Positions 19,079-28,476 of a DNA stretch of 46,420 nt are shown here, piece by piece. This DNA is from Nitrospira sp. GTDB taxonomy: Bacteria > Nitrospirota > Nitrospiria > Nitrospirales > Nitrospiraceae. Every line of letters begins with the position of its first letter. The stretch's first letter is position 1. Made by a program: the position numbers and the translations under genes. The stretch spans positions 1 to 46,420 of the forward strand of contig JALHMZ010000021.1 in assembly GCA_022843785.1 (NCBI GenBank), in the 5' to 3' direction. The notes below the pieces were generated by a model. That model ran no database searches and was not told the origin of the DNA. It saw nothing but the letters and a program-made list of their open reading frames with translations.

Positions 19079-20115
19079 AAGCCGGCGTGAAATCTTCGAC
19101 CGTGGCAGGTGAAGCGGGGAACCGGAATCAGCCGCCGACGCCTCAGGCGCTCCGGCAGTATATCCAGCGGTTTCCGCAGGCGTCCGTCCTTGTTGTGGGA
19201 GACCTGATTCTCGACCATTATGTCATGGGGAAGGTGAGCCGGATTTCTCCGGAAGCGCCGGTGCCTGTTGTGCACGTCGAGTCAGAGTCGCTGCGGCTCG
19301 GCGGCGCGGCCAACGTCTTTAACAATATTTTGGCACTGGGCGGGAAGGCCGATCTCTGCGGGGTGATCGGCGCGGATGAAAGCGGGCGGCTGCTGATGAA
19401 GGAATTGGGGACGAGGCGCTCCGGGCGCGGAGGTGTGGTGATCGACCACGACCGTCCGACGACGAGGAAAAGCCGGGTGATCGCGCATAATCAGCAGATC
19501 GTCCGGTACGATGTCGAAGGACGGCACGAATTGAAGCCGGCGCTCCAGCGTCGAATCGTGCAATATGTCGAATCGCGGCTGCGGGAACTATCCTGTGTGG
19601 TGATCTCCGACTATGCCAAGGGGGTTGTGTCGGCGTCGTTGATGTCCGATATCACCCGGCTGGCCGCGTTGCGAAAAGTTCCGGTCATTGTCGATCCGAA
19701 GGTCGAACATTTTGGATACTACAAGGGTGTCACCGTGATGACGCCGAACCATCTGGAAGCGACGCAAGCGTCCGGTTTGCACGGCGACGACGATCAAACG
19801 ATCAATGAAGCCGGCGCGATGATCCGCCAGCGGCTTGGATGTCAGTCGGTGCTCATCACCCGTGGTGAAAAGGGCATGAGTTTGTATGAAGGCGACGGCA
19901 AGTCGTGGCACCTGCCGACGCAAGCCAGGCAGGTTTACGATGTGACCGGCGCCGGTGATACGGTGATCGGGACGCTGGCACTGGCGTTGTCGACCGGCGC
20001 AAGCATCAAGCATGGGGCGATCCTGGCGAATCATGCAGCTGGGATCGTGGTCGGCATGGTAGGGACGGCGACGGTCTCTCCCAAGCAACTGACGGAGGCC
20101 TTGGGAAATGACTAA
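19075..20115 (+). CDS. rfaE1: D-glycero-beta-D-manno-heptose-7-phosphate kinase (HldE/RfaE domain I)
   Basis: This 346-aa ribokinase-family sugar kinase phosphorylates heptose 7-phosphate at C1, a step of ADP-heptose synthesis for the LPS inner core. DLILDHYVMGKVSRISPEAP (about 44-63) with LRLGGAANVFNN next is the substrate site of the family, and VTGAGDTVIGTLALAL near the C-terminus carries the anion hole and catalytic Asp. The cytidylyl-type RfaE domain II is absent, so this is the monofunctional kinase and the adenylyltransferase must be elsewhere. The ATG at 19075 overlaps the lepB stop; the longer open frame upstream is inside lepB. Confidence 0.92.
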   Translation: MKAGVKSSTVAGEAGNRNQPPTPQALRQYIQRFPQASVLVVGDLILDHYVMGKVSRISPEAPVPVVHVESESLRLGGAANVFNNILALGGKADLCGVIGADESGRLLMKELGTRRSGRGGVVIDHDRPTTRKSRVIAHNQQIVRYDVEGRHELKPALQRRIVQYVESRLRELSCVVISDYAKGVVSASLMSDITRLAALRKVPVIVDPKVEHFGYYKGVTVMTPNHLEATQASGLHGDDDQTINEAGAMIRQRLGCQSVLITRGEKGMSLYEGDGKSWHLPTQARQVYDVTGAGDTVIGTLALALSTGASIKHGAILANHAAGIVVGMVGTATVSPKQLTEALGND

Positions 20116-20917
20116 TCCCTCGCGTTCCGTCGTGGTCGTCATTCCGGCGCGATATGGCTCATCCCGATTTCCAGGGAAGCCGTTGGTCATGCTGAACGGC
20201 AAGCCGATGATCCAACATGTCTATGAACGGGCTGTGGCCTGCCGGGCTGTGTCGGACGTATTGGTGGCCACCGACGATGACCGCATCAAGCAGGTGGTCG
20301 AGCAGTTCGGGGGGCGTGTCGTCATGGTGACCGGAAACTATCGCACAGGCACGGACCGTGTCGCGGCAGTGGCGCGCATGTTTGTGGGGGACCTGTTCGT
20401 GGATCTGCAGGGCGATGAAATTCCCCTGAATCCGAAGTTGTTGGAGGATCTCATCGAGCCGTTCATTCAAAGCGGCGCTGGAATGGGGACGTTGAAGCGG
20501 ATGCTGGATACGACGGAGGATCTGCATAATCCGGCCGTGGTTAAAGTGGTGACCGATTCCCAAGGGTACGCGCTCTATTTCTCGCGAGCGCCGATTCCGC
20601 TGGTGCGCGACGATCCCGACCGCCGAGTCGTCGGCGGACTGCACTATATCCATCTGGGGCTCTATATCTATACGAAAGAGACATTGCTGAAGTTCGCTGC
20701 TCTGCCGACCAGTACCTTGGAGGACGCCGAAAAGCTGGAACAGCTTCGTGGATTGGAACACGGTATTCGCATCAGAGTGTGGGAAACGAGGCATGCGTCG
20801 TTGAGAGTCGATCAGCCGGAAGATGTGCCGCTTGTCGCCGAGAAGTTGCAGCAGTTCGAGGTCGTCAAGCGCGAGGTGGGATTCATGGGGTTCAAAGGGG
20901 TTGTGTCGAGTCGATGA
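20108..20917 (+). CDS. kdsB: 3-deoxy-manno-octulosonate cytidylyltransferase
   Basis: KdsB activates Kdo with CTP to CMP-Kdo, the donor for lipid A-core assembly. The 269-aa protein opens with [19 protein letters not shown], the nucleotide-binding signature, followed by LVATDDDRI and [15 protein letters not shown], and [15 protein letters not shown] carries the metal-binding Asp. It overlaps the end of rfaE1 by 8 bp and stands directly before pyrG, which makes its CTP substrate. The frame is complete and of normal length. Confidence 0.95.
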   Translation: MTNPSRSVVVVIPARYGSSRFPGKPLVMLNGKPMIQHVYERAVACRAVSDVLVATDDDRIKQVVEQFGGRVVMVTGNYRTGTDRVAAVARMFVGDLFVDLQGDEIPLNPKLLEDLIEPFIQSGAGMGTLKRMLDTTEDLHNPAVVKVVTDSQGYALYFSRAPIPLVRDDPDRRVVGGLHYIHLGLYIYTKETLLKFAALPTSTLEDAEKLEQLRGLEHGIRIRVWETRHASLRVDQPEDVPLVAEKLQQFEVVKREVGFMGFKGVVSSR

Positions 20918-20966
20918 GGACGCGATGCGTATCAGGGTGGTCAGGGCTCCGGCACAGGAGGCAGCC

Positions 20967-22568
20967 ATGAGCAAATTTATTTTCGTTACGGGTGGAGTCG
21001 TCTCATCACTGGGCAAGGGGTTAGCTTCGGCATCGATCGGGAATCTTCTCGAGAGCCGAGGTTTGAAGATCACGTTTTTGAAGCTGGACCCCTATATCAA
21101 TGTGGATCCAGGCACGATGAATCCCTATCAGCACGGCGAAGTCTATGTGACGGATGACGGCGCCGAAACCGACCTGGACTTGGGGCATTATGAGCGGTTC
21201 ACCACGCTGTCGCTGACGAAGGAAAGCAATTATACGACCGGCCGGATCTACCATTCCGTCATCACCAAAGAACGGCGCGGGGACTATCTCGGGGGAACGG
21301 TACAAGTGGTGCCCCATGTGACGGACGAGATCAAGCAGGCGATCATGCGTATTTCCAAGGGCATGGATGTGACGATCGTCGAGATCGGCGGTACGGTGGG
21401 CGACATTGAAAGTCTGCCCTTCCTTGAAGCCATCCGGCAGTTACCGTACGACGTCGGGCGAGACAATGTGTTGTATGTGCATCTGACCTTGGTGCCGTAT
21501 ATCGGCGCCGCCGGAGAATTGAAGACGAAGCCGACGCAACATTCGGTCAATAAGCTGCGTGAGATCGGTATTCAGCCGAACATTCTCTTGTGCCGCACGG
21601 ATCGCTATCTGCCTCCAGAACTCAAGGGCAAGATCGCCATGTTCTGCAACGTGGAAAAAGACGCGGTCATTACGGCCAAAGATGTCGATACGATTTATGA
21701 AGTGCCGATCGTGTTCCGGAAAGAAGGCTTGGATGAACTGATCATCCGGCAGTTGGATCTGAAAACCGGACAGCCGAATTTGCGTGAGTGGGACGCGATG
21801 GTGCAGAAAATCAAGCGGCCCAAGCATGAAATTTCGGTGGCGCTGGTGGGAAAGTACGCCGGGTTGAAGGAGTGTTACAAGAGTCTTGGTGAGGCCTTAG
21901 TCCACGGAGGACTTGATCACGAAACGAAGGTCAACATCAGTTGGATCGAGTCCGAGGATGTCGAGCGGCAGGGCACCGAGCGGATTCTGCGCGAGGCCGA
22001 CGGGATTTTGATTCCAGGCGGGTTCGGTGCGCGAGGGATCGAGGGAAAAATTTCCACGATCCGATATGCGCGGGAGCGGCAGGTTCCGTTTCTTGGCCTT
22101 TGTTTAGGCATGCAGTGCGCGGTGATTGAGTTTGCGCGTAACGTCGCAGGATTGACAGGAGCGAACAGCGCCGAGTTTGACGAGCAGTCGCTCCATCCGG
22201 TCATTCATTTGATGTCGGATCAACAAGGCGTCAACGACAAAGGCGGCACGATGCGTCTGGGGTCCTACCTGTGCCGGCTTGGCGAGGGCTCGCTTGCGCA
22301 GAAGATGTATGGGGTCGCCGAAGTTCGCGAACGCCACCGGCATCGCTATGAATTCAACAACGCCTATCGTGAACAACTGTCCGCCAAAGGGCTGGTGCTC
22401 TCCGGGCTCTCCCCTGACGGACGATTGGTCGAGATCGTCGAGTTGAAGGATCATCCCTGGTTCTTAGGCACCCAGTTCCATCCGGAATATCGTTCCCGTC
22501 CGCATCATCCGCATCCGCTGTTCAGTGGATTCGTTGGCGCGGCGTTGCGGAAAAAGCTGGGACAGTGA
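20967..22568 (+). CDS. pyrG: CTP synthase
   Basis: PyrG aminates UTP to CTP using glutamine, the last step for cytidine nucleotides. The 533-aa protein has the synthase domain opening [19 protein letters not shown] and a C-terminal class I amidotransferase domain with Cys379 in [10 protein letters not shown], and the HPEY box near the end. The ATG at 20967 follows AGGAG with 6-nt spacing; the longer frame upstream overlaps kdsB and is rejected. It sits in an LPS operon between kdsB and kdsA, away from the pyr operon, so CTP supply is tied to its users. Confidence 0.96.
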   Translation: MSKFIFVTGGVVSSLGKGLASASIGNLLESRGLKITFLKLDPYINVDPGTMNPYQHGEVYVTDDGAETDLDLGHYERFTTLSLTKESNYTTGRIYHSVITKERRGDYLGGTVQVVPHVTDEIKQAIMRISKGMDVTIVEIGGTVGDIESLPFLEAIRQLPYDVGRDNVLYVHLTLVPYIGAAGELKTKPTQHSVNKLREIGIQPNILLCRTDRYLPPELKGKIAMFCNVEKDAVITAKDVDTIYEVPIVFRKEGLDELIIRQLDLKTGQPNLREWDAMVQKIKRPKHEISVALVGKYAGLKECYKSLGEALVHGGLDHETKVNISWIESEDVERQGTERILREADGILIPGGFGARGIEGKISTIRYARERQVPFLGLCLGMQCAVIEFARNVAGLTGANSAEFDEQSLHPVIHLMSDQQGVNDKGGTMRLGSYLCRLGEGSLAQKMYGVAEVRERHRHRYEFNNAYREQLSAKGLVLSGLSPDGRLVEIVELKDHPWFLGTQFHPEYRSRPHHPHPLFSGFVGAALRKKLGQ

Positions 22569-22572
22569 AGCG

Positions 22573-22682
22573 AGATGCTGAAACCGACTTTCAACGGCGT
22601 TCTCGGCCTTGGTTTGGGCAGGAGGGCGTCTCGGCGCCCTCAGGGCTGGGCGGGTGAGAACGCAAAGCCGGTTTGAGCATCT
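22573..22682. repeat. Long palindromic unit (A) in the pyrG-kdsA gap
   Basis: The left arm, 22573-22604 (AGATGCTGAAACCG...), is largely the reverse complement of the right arm, 22656-22682, with about 25 paired bases and one 5-nt bulge. Inside lies a second hairpin, GAGGGCG (22622-22628) with CGCCCTC (22635-22641). The inner sequence GGCTGGGCGGGTGAG resembles the inner parts of units B and C elsewhere in the window. It fills almost the entire gap, inside an operon, and has no T tract. It may modulate transcript processing between pyrG and kdsA. Confidence 0.75.
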
Positions 22683-22705
22683 CATGTGAAACGAAACGGA
22701 CAATC

Positions 22706-23533
22706 ATGGCGCATCTTGTTGATATCGGTTCCTTCAAAGCCGGCCAGGGGCAACCGCCCTTTCTGATCGCGGGGCCCTGTGTCATCGAGAGTGAGCAACT
22801 CGTGATGGAGACGGCGGGCCGCATCGCCGACATCACGAAATCTCTCGGGATCCCCTATATATTCAAGTCTTCTTTCGACAAAGCCAACCGAACGTCCATC
22901 AAGTCCTTCCGGGGTCCAGGGATCGAGAAGGGGTTGGCCATACTGAAGAACGTACGGGATCATGTCGGCTGTCCGGTCTTGACCGATGTTCATACGGAAG
23001 AACAGGCGACTGAGGCTGGAAAGGTCGTGGATGTGCTCCAAATTCCCGCCTTCCTGTGCCGGCAGACGGACTTGCTGATTGCTGCAGCGAATACCGGGAA
23101 AGTCGTGAATGTAAAGAAAGGCCAGTTTCTCTCTCCGATCGAAATGGGCAATGCAGTCAAGAAGGTGGAGGAGTGCGGCAGTCGGCGTATTCTCCTGACG
23201 GAGCGAGGCTCCTCGTTCGGCTACAACAACTTGGTCGTGGATATGCGGTCCTTTCCCATCATGCGGAGCTTTGGCTATCCCGTGGTGTTCGATGCGACCC
23301 ATAGTGTCCAGTTGCCAGGCGGGGGAGGGACGAAATCCAGCGGCCAACGCGAGTTTGTCGAGCCGTTGGCCTGCGCTGCGGCCGGCGCCGGTGTCGATGG
23401 TTTCTTCATGGAAGTGCATCCGAATCCGGATGAGGCTTTGTCGGACGGACCGAACATGGTACCCTTGCATCAATTGAAGTCACTGTTGGAACGGATTCTG
23501 CGCATATGCGACGCGACAAAACCGAGACCATAA
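22706..23533 (+). CDS. kdsA: 3-deoxy-8-phosphooctulonate synthase (Kdo-8-P synthase)
   Basis: KdsA condenses phosphoenolpyruvate and arabinose 5-phosphate to Kdo 8-phosphate, the first committed Kdo step. The 275-aa protein has [26 protein letters not shown] and the conserved [17 protein letters not shown] region. The ATG at 22706 gives [10 protein letters not shown] and the usual length; in-frame codons upstream run into the palindrome. The end overlaps kdsD by 28 bp, and that enzyme supplies its arabinose 5-phosphate. Residues 12-13 before the GPC motif are standard for the family. Confidence 0.95.
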   Translation: MAHLVDIGSFKAGQGQPPFLIAGPCVIESEQLVMETAGRIADITKSLGIPYIFKSSFDKANRTSIKSFRGPGIEKGLAILKNVRDHVGCPVLTDVHTEEQATEAGKVVDVLQIPAFLCRQTDLLIAAANTGKVVNVKKGQFLSPIEMGNAVKKVEECGSRRILLTERGSSFGYNNLVVDMRSFPIMRSFGYPVVFDATHSVQLPGGGGTKSSGQREFVEPLACAAAGAGVDGFFMEVHPNPDEALSDGPNMVPLHQLKSLLERILRICDATKPRP

Positions 23534-24534
23534 AGCCGGCTGGTCAACCGCTTGCCAAGTCCGTCAAAGGTCAGGAAAGTCTTGACGAAGGCAGGCGTGT
23601 GCTGGCCATCGAAGCCCGCGCCGTTCAGACATTGATCGGCCGGTTGGACGCTAATTTTTCCAAGGCGGTGGACCTGCTGGCCCGCTGCAAAGGGAAGGTC
23701 GTTGTGTCGGGCATGGGCAAGTCCGGTTTGATCGGCCAGAAGATTGCCGCCACGTTGGCCAGCACCGGCACCTCATCGTTTTTTCTCCATCCTGCCGAAG
23801 GTGTGCACGGAGACCTTGGCATGCTGGCACGCCGCGATGCCTTGATTGCCATCTCCAATAGCGGTGAGACCCAGGAGCTACTCCAATTGCTTCCCTATGT
23901 GGAGCGCATGAGCATTCCGGTGATCGGCCTCACAGGACGGATGGATTCGACCTTGTCCAAACACTGCGATGTCGTCTTGGATGTCTCGGTAGAGGAAGAG
24001 GCCTGTCCAATGGGGCTGGCACCGACCGCGAGCACGACGGCGACGCTGGCTCTGGGCGATGCGCTGGCTGTGGCTATGTTGCAGAAGCGCGGATTCAAGG
24101 AAGAGGACTTTGCGCGGTTCCATCCGGGCGGGACGTTGGGCCGCCGGTTGCTGGTGAAGGTAAGAGATGTGATGCATGCCGGACCGGAGATTCCGATAGT
24201 CCAGCACTCTGTCGGAGGCATGGCGGCGATGCTCGAGATGACGGCCAAGAAGCTCGGTATGACGATTGTTGCCGATCAGGGTGGCGCGCTGCTTGGCGTG
24301 ATTACGGACGGAGATTTACGGCGGTTTATCCAGCGCGGGACGGATTTGGTCAGTTCAACGGCCGGGGAGCTTGCTTCGCGGGATCCCAAAACCATCGCGC
24401 CTGACGATTTGGCGGCCAAGGCGGTAGAAATGATGGAGCGGTTTGAGATCACGACGCTTGTGGTGATCGAAGGCGATCGGGAAATCCGGGGTGTGGTCCA
24501 TCTGCATGATTTGCTGAAGAACGGGATTGTCTGA
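23506..24534 (+). CDS. kdsD: Arabinose-5-phosphate isomerase (KdsD/GutQ family)
   Basis: This 342-aa enzyme converts ribulose 5-phosphate to arabinose 5-phosphate for KdsA. It has an N-terminal SIS sugar-isomerase domain with [20 protein letters not shown] and [16 protein letters not shown], and two C-terminal CBS domains (about 210-330) that often sense nucleotides. The start at 23506 overlaps the kdsA end. A short basic N-terminal tail (about 40 residues) precedes the SIS domain. Placement next to kdsA settles the choice between KdsD and other KpsF/GutQ paralogs. Confidence 0.92.
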   Translation: MRRDKTETIKPAGQPLAKSVKGQESLDEGRRVLAIEARAVQTLIGRLDANFSKAVDLLARCKGKVVVSGMGKSGLIGQKIAATLASTGTSSFFLHPAEGVHGDLGMLARRDALIAISNSGETQELLQLLPYVERMSIPVIGLTGRMDSTLSKHCDVVLDVSVEEEACPMGLAPTASTTATLALGDALAVAMLQKRGFKEEDFARFHPGGTLGRRLLVKVRDVMHAGPEIPIVQHSVGGMAAMLEMTAKKLGMTIVADQGGALLGVITDGDLRRFIQRGTDLVSSTAGELASRDPKTIAPDDLAAKAVEMMERFEITTLVVIEGDREIRGVVHLHDLLKNGIV

Positions 24535-24536
24535 CG

Positions 24537-25133
24537 ATGAATCGCGTGTTGGAAACCTGGAAAGAAATCGGGCAAGATTCGGTGAATCTGCCGAATTTTC
24601 TCACGCTCGTCCGGATCCTTTTGATTCCGGTCTTCGTCGTGATCTTCCTTGTGCCGACACCGGATCGGTCGTTGCTCGCTGCCGTGGTATTCACCGTAGC
24701 GGCAGTGACGGATTTGCTGGACGGATACATCGCTCGCCGCACCGGTCAGGTAACGAAGCTCGGCAAATTGCTCGACCCGATTGCCGATAAGTTGCTGGTG
24801 CTTTCGGCGCTGATCCTCCTCGTCAACATCGACCGTGTCAGCGCCGTCGTGGCGCTGCTCATTATTGCGCGGGAACTAGCCGTGACCGGCATCCGCGCTA
24901 TCGCTGCCGGGGAGCGCCTGATCATCGCAGCGGAGGTCACGGGCAAGTACAAGATGGCCTTGCAAGTCGTCGCCATCGTCATGCTGATTTTGGAAGGGAC
25001 TTGGTTGGCGGAATTCGGCAATCTGCACCTGGCCGGCACGGGGACGCTGTATCTGTCTTTGGTGCTGGGATACATCTCCGGCGGGCAGTATGTCTGGAGC
25101 TTTTGGAAGCAGGTGGTCGCCAAAGGGCTGTAG
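24537..25133 (+). CDS. pgsA: CDP-diacylglycerol-glycerol-3-phosphate 3-phosphatidyltransferase
   Basis: PgsA makes phosphatidylglycerol phosphate from CDP-diacylglycerol in the inner membrane. The 198-aa protein has the full CDP-alcohol phosphotransferase motif DG..AR........G...D...D, seen as [20 protein letters not shown] and the following D (near residues 62-85), and several membrane helices. It starts 2 bp after kdsD. It is the last gene of the lepA operon and uses a CTP-derived substrate. Whether its usual partner phosphatase is nearby cannot be seen. Confidence 0.92.
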   Translation: MNRVLETWKEIGQDSVNLPNFLTLVRILLIPVFVVIFLVPTPDRSLLAAVVFTVAAVTDLLDGYIARRTGQVTKLGKLLDPIADKLLVLSALILLVNIDRVSAVVALLIIARELAVTGIRAIAAGERLIIAAEVTGKYKMALQVVAIVMLILEGTWLAEFGNLHLAGTGTLYLSLVLGYISGGQYVWSFWKQVVAKGL

Positions 25134-25226
25134 TCAGGATGCCTCGTTCGAACATTCTGTAGTACGTTGGATTTGATCCCTCTATCGAGTCTCTCCGTCA
25201 TAGGCTGTCACCTGGGCGAGCCTGAC

Positions 25227-26099
25227 ATGGGTTTGAAATGCCGGGCCGTCCGCCGAGCGCCACTCGCACTGCAGATTGTTAGCTGTATCAGCTTCTCCTT
25301 CCTTGTCACTGCCTGCACAGAGAACGCCGCGCCTCCGCAAATGGAAGCCTATGCCTATTCGGATGCTCCGGCAGCGGCCCGCTGTGCGACGGGTACGCGA
25401 ATCGGCGGGGCCGGCGCAAGCGACGGGGAATCCTCCGCCGAAGGTCTTCGCTATCATGTGCGTACACCGTCCAATTACGACACGACCATCGCTCATCCTC
25501 TGTTGATGGTCTATGCCGCAGCCGGTCAGAGCGGGCTGGCGTCTGAGCGCATGACCGGACTCACATCGACAGCAACCGCCCATGGGTTTGTCGTGGTGTA
25601 TGCAGATCATCGGCCGCTTGGAATTCCCACAATCGAACAGCTTGGAACGATTCCCGGTTCGGTTGCCGGAAAATGGTGTATAGACGAGAAGAGGGTGTTC
25701 GTGACCGGTCACTCTGACGGCGGCACCGCTTCACTGGCGCTGGCCGTGATTGATAAGACAAAGAAGAAACCGGCTGCAATTGCACCGTCCGCTGCCGGAT
25801 GGACCGGCAAGGACTTGGAGGCCTATCAGTGTCCGGCGCCTATCCCGGTCATGGTGATGCACAGCGCGAACGACAGTCTTTTTCCAGGCTGGGGCGCTCA
25901 AACATCAGCCTGGTGGGCTGCCTGTAACGGATGCGATGCGGCGAAGACGAGGAAGGTGGAAGGCGGGTGTGTTGCATATCAAGGATGTAAATCGGGGGGC
26001 GCGACGCTTTACTGTGAGGGATCCGGCAGTCATCGGGATTGGCCCGATCTCAATCGTGTCATGATCGAGTTTTTTACGCATCCGGAGAAGTTTCTGTAA
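25227..26099 (+). CDS. Lipoprotein esterase of the LpqC/PHB-depolymerase-like alpha/beta hydrolase group
   Basis: This 290-aa protein starts with a lipoprotein signal peptide whose lipobox ends VTAC at Cys30; the ATG at 25227 is chosen for that reason, as the open extension upstream would misplace it. The nucleophile elbow is GHSDGG (161-166, Ser163). Oxyanion and core segments HPLLMVYAAAGQSG and MVMHSANDSLFPGWG match the COG3509 esterase group (feruloyl, PHB-depolymerase-like). Cysteines toward the C-terminus (C-NGC-AAKT, GC-AYQGC) may form disulfides, consistent with a periplasmic or outer-surface protein. The natural substrate is unknown. Confidence 0.8.
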   Translation: MGLKCRAVRRAPLALQIVSCISFSFLVTACTENAAPPQMEAYAYSDAPAAARCATGTRIGGAGASDGESSAEGLRYHVRTPSNYDTTIAHPLLMVYAAAGQSGLASERMTGLTSTATAHGFVVVYADHRPLGIPTIEQLGTIPGSVAGKWCIDEKRVFVTGHSDGGTASLALAVIDKTKKKPAAIAPSAAGWTGKDLEAYQCPAPIPVMVMHSANDSLFPGWGAQTSAWWAACNGCDAAKTRKVEGGCVAYQGCKSGGATLYCEGSGSHRDWPDLNRVMIEFFTHPEKFL

Positions 26100-26124
26100 C
26101 GCCTGAACCCCCGTTGGTGCGGGA

Positions 26125-26751
26125 GTGATGGCGCGGAAGGATATGATGGATCTGCCAGGGTTGACCGGCCTGTTCATACTGATCGGGTATCTCTTAGGCG
26201 GGGTGCCGTTCGGCGTCGTGATTTCCAAGGCGATGGGTTTGCCAGACCCGCGCACGGTCGGCAGCAAGAATGTCGGTTTTACCAATGTGCTGCGTGTGTC
26301 CGGCAAGACGGCCGGCATTCTCACCCTGATCGGCGATATGGGCAAGGGGTGGGTGATGGGCTTTGCGGCAACGCAATTGCTGCAAGACGAATGGGCGATT
26401 CTGCTCGTCGCCCTTGCACCGTTTCTCGGCCATCTCTTTTCTCCGTTTCTCAAATTCAAGGGCGGCAAGGGCGTGGCCACAGCGCTCGGTTCCGTTCTTG
26501 GCGTCGCGCCGCTGATCGGGCTGTTGCTGCTGCTGGCATGGATCGGATCAGTAGCCATCTCGCGCTATTCTTCCGGCGGCGCGTTGACTGCGTTCGGTCT
26601 CTTTCCGATCATCGCTGCTCTGGCTCGACCAAGCGGTCCCTTCATTCTGTTCGCACTCCTTGTGACCGGACTGATTGTGATGAAGCATAAGGGGAACATT
26701 GAGCGGCTGTGGAAGGGGACGGAAAGTAAGATGGGGGAGCGGAAGAATTAG
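26125..26751 (+). CDS. plsY: Acyl-phosphate:glycerol-3-phosphate acyltransferase
   Basis: PlsY starts phospholipid synthesis by acylating glycerol 3-phosphate from acyl-phosphate in the inner membrane. The 208-aa multi-pass protein has the three family motifs: GSKNVGFTNVLRV (usually GSGNIGATN), KFKGGKGVAT and a late KHKGNIERL. Gly to Lys and Ile to Val changes in the first motif are seen in some relatives. The start is uncertain: 26125 (GTG), 26128 or 26146 (ATG, with GAAGGA before it) are all in frame. The stop codon is the beginning of the palindromic unit that follows. Confidence 0.92.
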   Translation: MMARKDMMDLPGLTGLFILIGYLLGGVPFGVVISKAMGLPDPRTVGSKNVGFTNVLRVSGKTAGILTLIGDMGKGWVMGFAATQLLQDEWAILLVALAPFLGHLFSPFLKFKGGKGVATALGSVLGVAPLIGLLLLLAWIGSVAISRYSSGGALTAFGLFPIIAALARPSGPFILFALLVTGLIVMKHKGNIERLWKGTESKMGERKN

Positions 26752-26854
26752 GGGAACAGCCAGGCCGTTCTTCTTGCTCGCCGAACGCGCGCCCTCAGAA
26801 GGGCCTCGTTCGATGCGCGCAGTGAACGACAGCCTGGCCGCTCCCCATTCTTCC
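26741..26854 (+). repeat. Long palindromic unit (B), anchored on the plsY stop codon
   Basis: The left arm (26741-26770, GGAAGAATTAGGGGAACAGC onward) pairs with the right arm (26824-26854), about 27 base pairs with small gaps. It includes the plsY stop codon itself. The inside holds GCTCGCCGAACGCGC and a small hairpin GCCCT CAGA AGGGC. CTTTT directly follows, so it may end plsY transcription. It is closely related to unit C at 35062-35225. Confidence 0.8.
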
Positions 26855-27056
26855 TTTTGAGGGAAGAGAAGCAGAGGGAATCCATGCGTGCAGTTCTGGA
26901 TTCAACCGGGCCAGTCTGATGAGGATGGGGAGGGAAGGACTAGTTCTGACAGCTTCAAGAGGATAGGTGCTAGAGTTATTCTTGAACGGGGAGATTTGAG
27001 GTATGAGTTTGGTCGGTCGCGGGGCGGCTGGAACAAAGGGTTGGACGTTTGCACCC
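26855..27056. other. Gap without recognised genes
   Basis: After the palindrome the ~200 bp up to the next gene end contains only short frames, such as one at 26888-27082 without a ribosome site. No promoter or repeat stands out. It is mentioned because, together with the palindrome, it makes a gene-free stretch of about 300 bp. Confidence 0.4.
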
Positions 27057-27539
27057 TCACTGGTTGGTATCTAGAAAGGTGAGGACAATCCAGGGTACTG
27101 CATCTCTATAGGTTTCCTGCTTAAGAATGGTCGCTCCGGGGAAAAGAGTTGGTGTTTTGCCGGGCTCAACCAGATCCACGTACAGGAACGTGCGATAAGT
27201 CTCTGGACGAACGATTGCGACCGGAATCTCAAAGACAGAATTGTATGAGCTTGAATGGCAGGGCACATTCACCGCATTGTGCTCTCTCGCCGCTACACCA
27301 AACGACACGACGGTCTTGCTTCCCTTGAAGTTTACATCGGGCTTTGGTTTCTTCTGTACATTGAGCGCCATGCCAAAGCTCTTTTGATGATGTTGTCCGG
27401 ATACGTGATAGCTCGTATGGGGCTTCCAATCGGGTTTATAATCTCGCGGCCAGTTTACGTAGACATCGGACGCTTGCGCCCGCACGACGGTTGCCATAAG
27501 GAAAAGGTCGGTATCTCTAACTGCGACTGCAATATTCAT
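27057..27539 (-). CDS. Hypothetical protein, 160-165 aa
   Basis: No family is recognised. The frame opens at 27554; the second Met at 27539 starts MNIAVAVRDTDLFLMATVVR and is used here because no clear ribosome site chooses between them. It is a soluble, beta-rich looking protein with DVYVNWPRDYKPDWKPHTSY near the N-terminus, and polar residues throughout with no membrane segment. It is alone on the minus strand, next to a toxin-antitoxin pair, and may be part of the same accessory patch. Confidence 0.45.
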   Translation of the reverse strand: MNIAVAVRDTDLFLMATVVRAQASDVYVNWPRDYKPDWKPHTSYHVSGQHHQKSFGMALNVQKKPKPDVNFKGSKTVVSFGVAAREHNAVNVPCHSSSYNSVFEIPVAIVRPETYRTFLYVDLVEPGKTPTLFPGATILKQETYRDAVPWIVLTFLDTNQ

Positions 27540-27833
27540 AGGCGATGCATACATGCATAATGAGCGCTAAGAAAGCGTGCGCCTGTGTGTTCGAAGACGG
27601 CCAACTATTGAGCATCCTGACCGGCGTAGTACGCCCAGATAGACCAAAAACTGACGGGTGATTCTTGCGCGTACGCAATTGCCTGTCAACGCTCTCCATC
27701 GGGCCTCCGCTTAACCCAGAGTGGAGTGGCAAGCAAAACGGTTGGCTGGATGGCTTTGTTAGGCCAATCTTCTTCAACTGCGAATGATTGCTCAAGACTT
27801 TTGAAGTGGCTGGAATCCAGCCGAATGCTTGCG

Positions 27834-28160
27834 TTACGCAGCGCGCCGTCGTTTGGCCCGTCCGCTCGAACGCGTTGTGAGGCGCGATGATTTCTCCGTG
27901 AACCGACCTGTCACGAACTTATGTAGCACACTGGCAATGAGCGTTTGGTAAGGCACCCCTTCTTCGGCTGCACGGGCTTGAATATCCATCAGATCGGGTG
28001 AGGACAATCTTACATTGACCCTCCGGTCCTTGATGAACGTCGCCCGGGCTGCTTCCTTAAAGCGTTTGAGGTCGGCTTTTGAAGGCGCAACGGACTGAAG
28101 CCGGCCGTTCTCATAGTCATTGGCGATTTGTTCTTCATACGATGGCCGACGCTTTCTCAT
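27834..28160 (-). CDS. BrnA/CopG-type ribbon-helix-helix antitoxin
   Basis: This 108-aa protein has a ribbon-helix-helix-like core: RRVNVRLSSPDLMDIQARAA followed by EEGVPYQTLIASVLHKFVTG, as in the antitoxins that pair with BrnT toxins. It starts right after the stop codon of the upstream toxin gene (TGA then ATG with no gap). The C-terminal ~15 residues (TTRSSGRAKRRRAA) are very basic and look like non-family sequence added at the end. It probably neutralises the toxin and binds its promoter. Confidence 0.8.
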   Translation of the reverse strand: MRKRRPSYEEQIANDYENGRLQSVAPSKADLKRFKEAARATFIKDRRVNVRLSSPDLMDIQARAAEEGVPYQTLIASVLHKFVTGRFTEKSSRLTTRSSGRAKRRRAA

Positions 28161-28439
28161 TCATACACCGCCTTTCAGATAGTCACGGGTAGCCTTCCGG
28201 CTGGGAATGACTGTTTTAAGGAAGTAGTGGTCAACTTCTTCCACGAACGGAACCAAGTAGGCATATTGCTCGACCGCGACAATGAACATTCGTTGACGCG
28301 GGTATTTTCCTGGGTTGGCGTGCACCACGATATCAAGCAATCCGTCGGCTTCAATGGCGAGCACGATTTCCTCGAAGGAAATATTCCGTTCAGCTTTCAG
28401 CCGTTCATTCTTCTCGTGGCTCCAACGGAACGGCTTCAT
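28161..28439 (-). CDS. BrnT-type toxin (DUF497 family)
   Basis: This 92-aa protein starts MKPFRWSHEKNERLKAERNI and continues with FEEIVLAIEADGLLDIV, the pattern of BrnT toxins (small ribonucleases related to RelE). KYPRQRMFIVAVEQYAYLV is the later conserved strand region. It precedes its antitoxin, the usual order for brnT-brnA. The ATG lies only about 7 nt after the predicted -10 box, so the transcript may be leaderless. The target of this toxin cannot be told from the sequence. Confidence 0.8.
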   Translation of the reverse strand: MKPFRWSHEKNERLKAERNISFEEIVLAIEADGLLDIVVHANPGKYPRQRMFIVAVEQYAYLVPFVEEVDHYFLKTVIPSRKATRDYLKGGV

Positions 28440-28445
28440 GCACCA

Positions 28446-28476
28446 AGTCTAGCCGAACGTGTGCCTGATGTCATCA
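28446..28476 (-). promoter_or_regulatory. Promoter and palindrome of the BrnT/BrnA pair
   Basis: On the minus strand ATGACA (28474-28469) and TAGACT (28451-28446) are separated by 17 bp. TGATGTCATCA (28466-28476) is a near-perfect 11-bp palindrome overlapping the -35 box, a likely operator for the ribbon-helix-helix antitoxin. The start codon of the toxin is at 28439, near the expected transcription start. Confidence 0.6.

Noticed and set aside
26888..27082. 64-codon plus-strand ORF after plsY
   Set aside because: There is no ribosome site and no domain, and it overlaps the end of the minus-strand hypothetical gene.
27708..27765. Possible integron attC site (GCTTAAC ... GTTAGGC, about 55 bp apart)
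   Set aside because: The two outer boxes fit RYYYAAC and GTTRRRY, but the inner L-box parts do not pair and there is no integrase or cassette series nearby. I treat it as chance.
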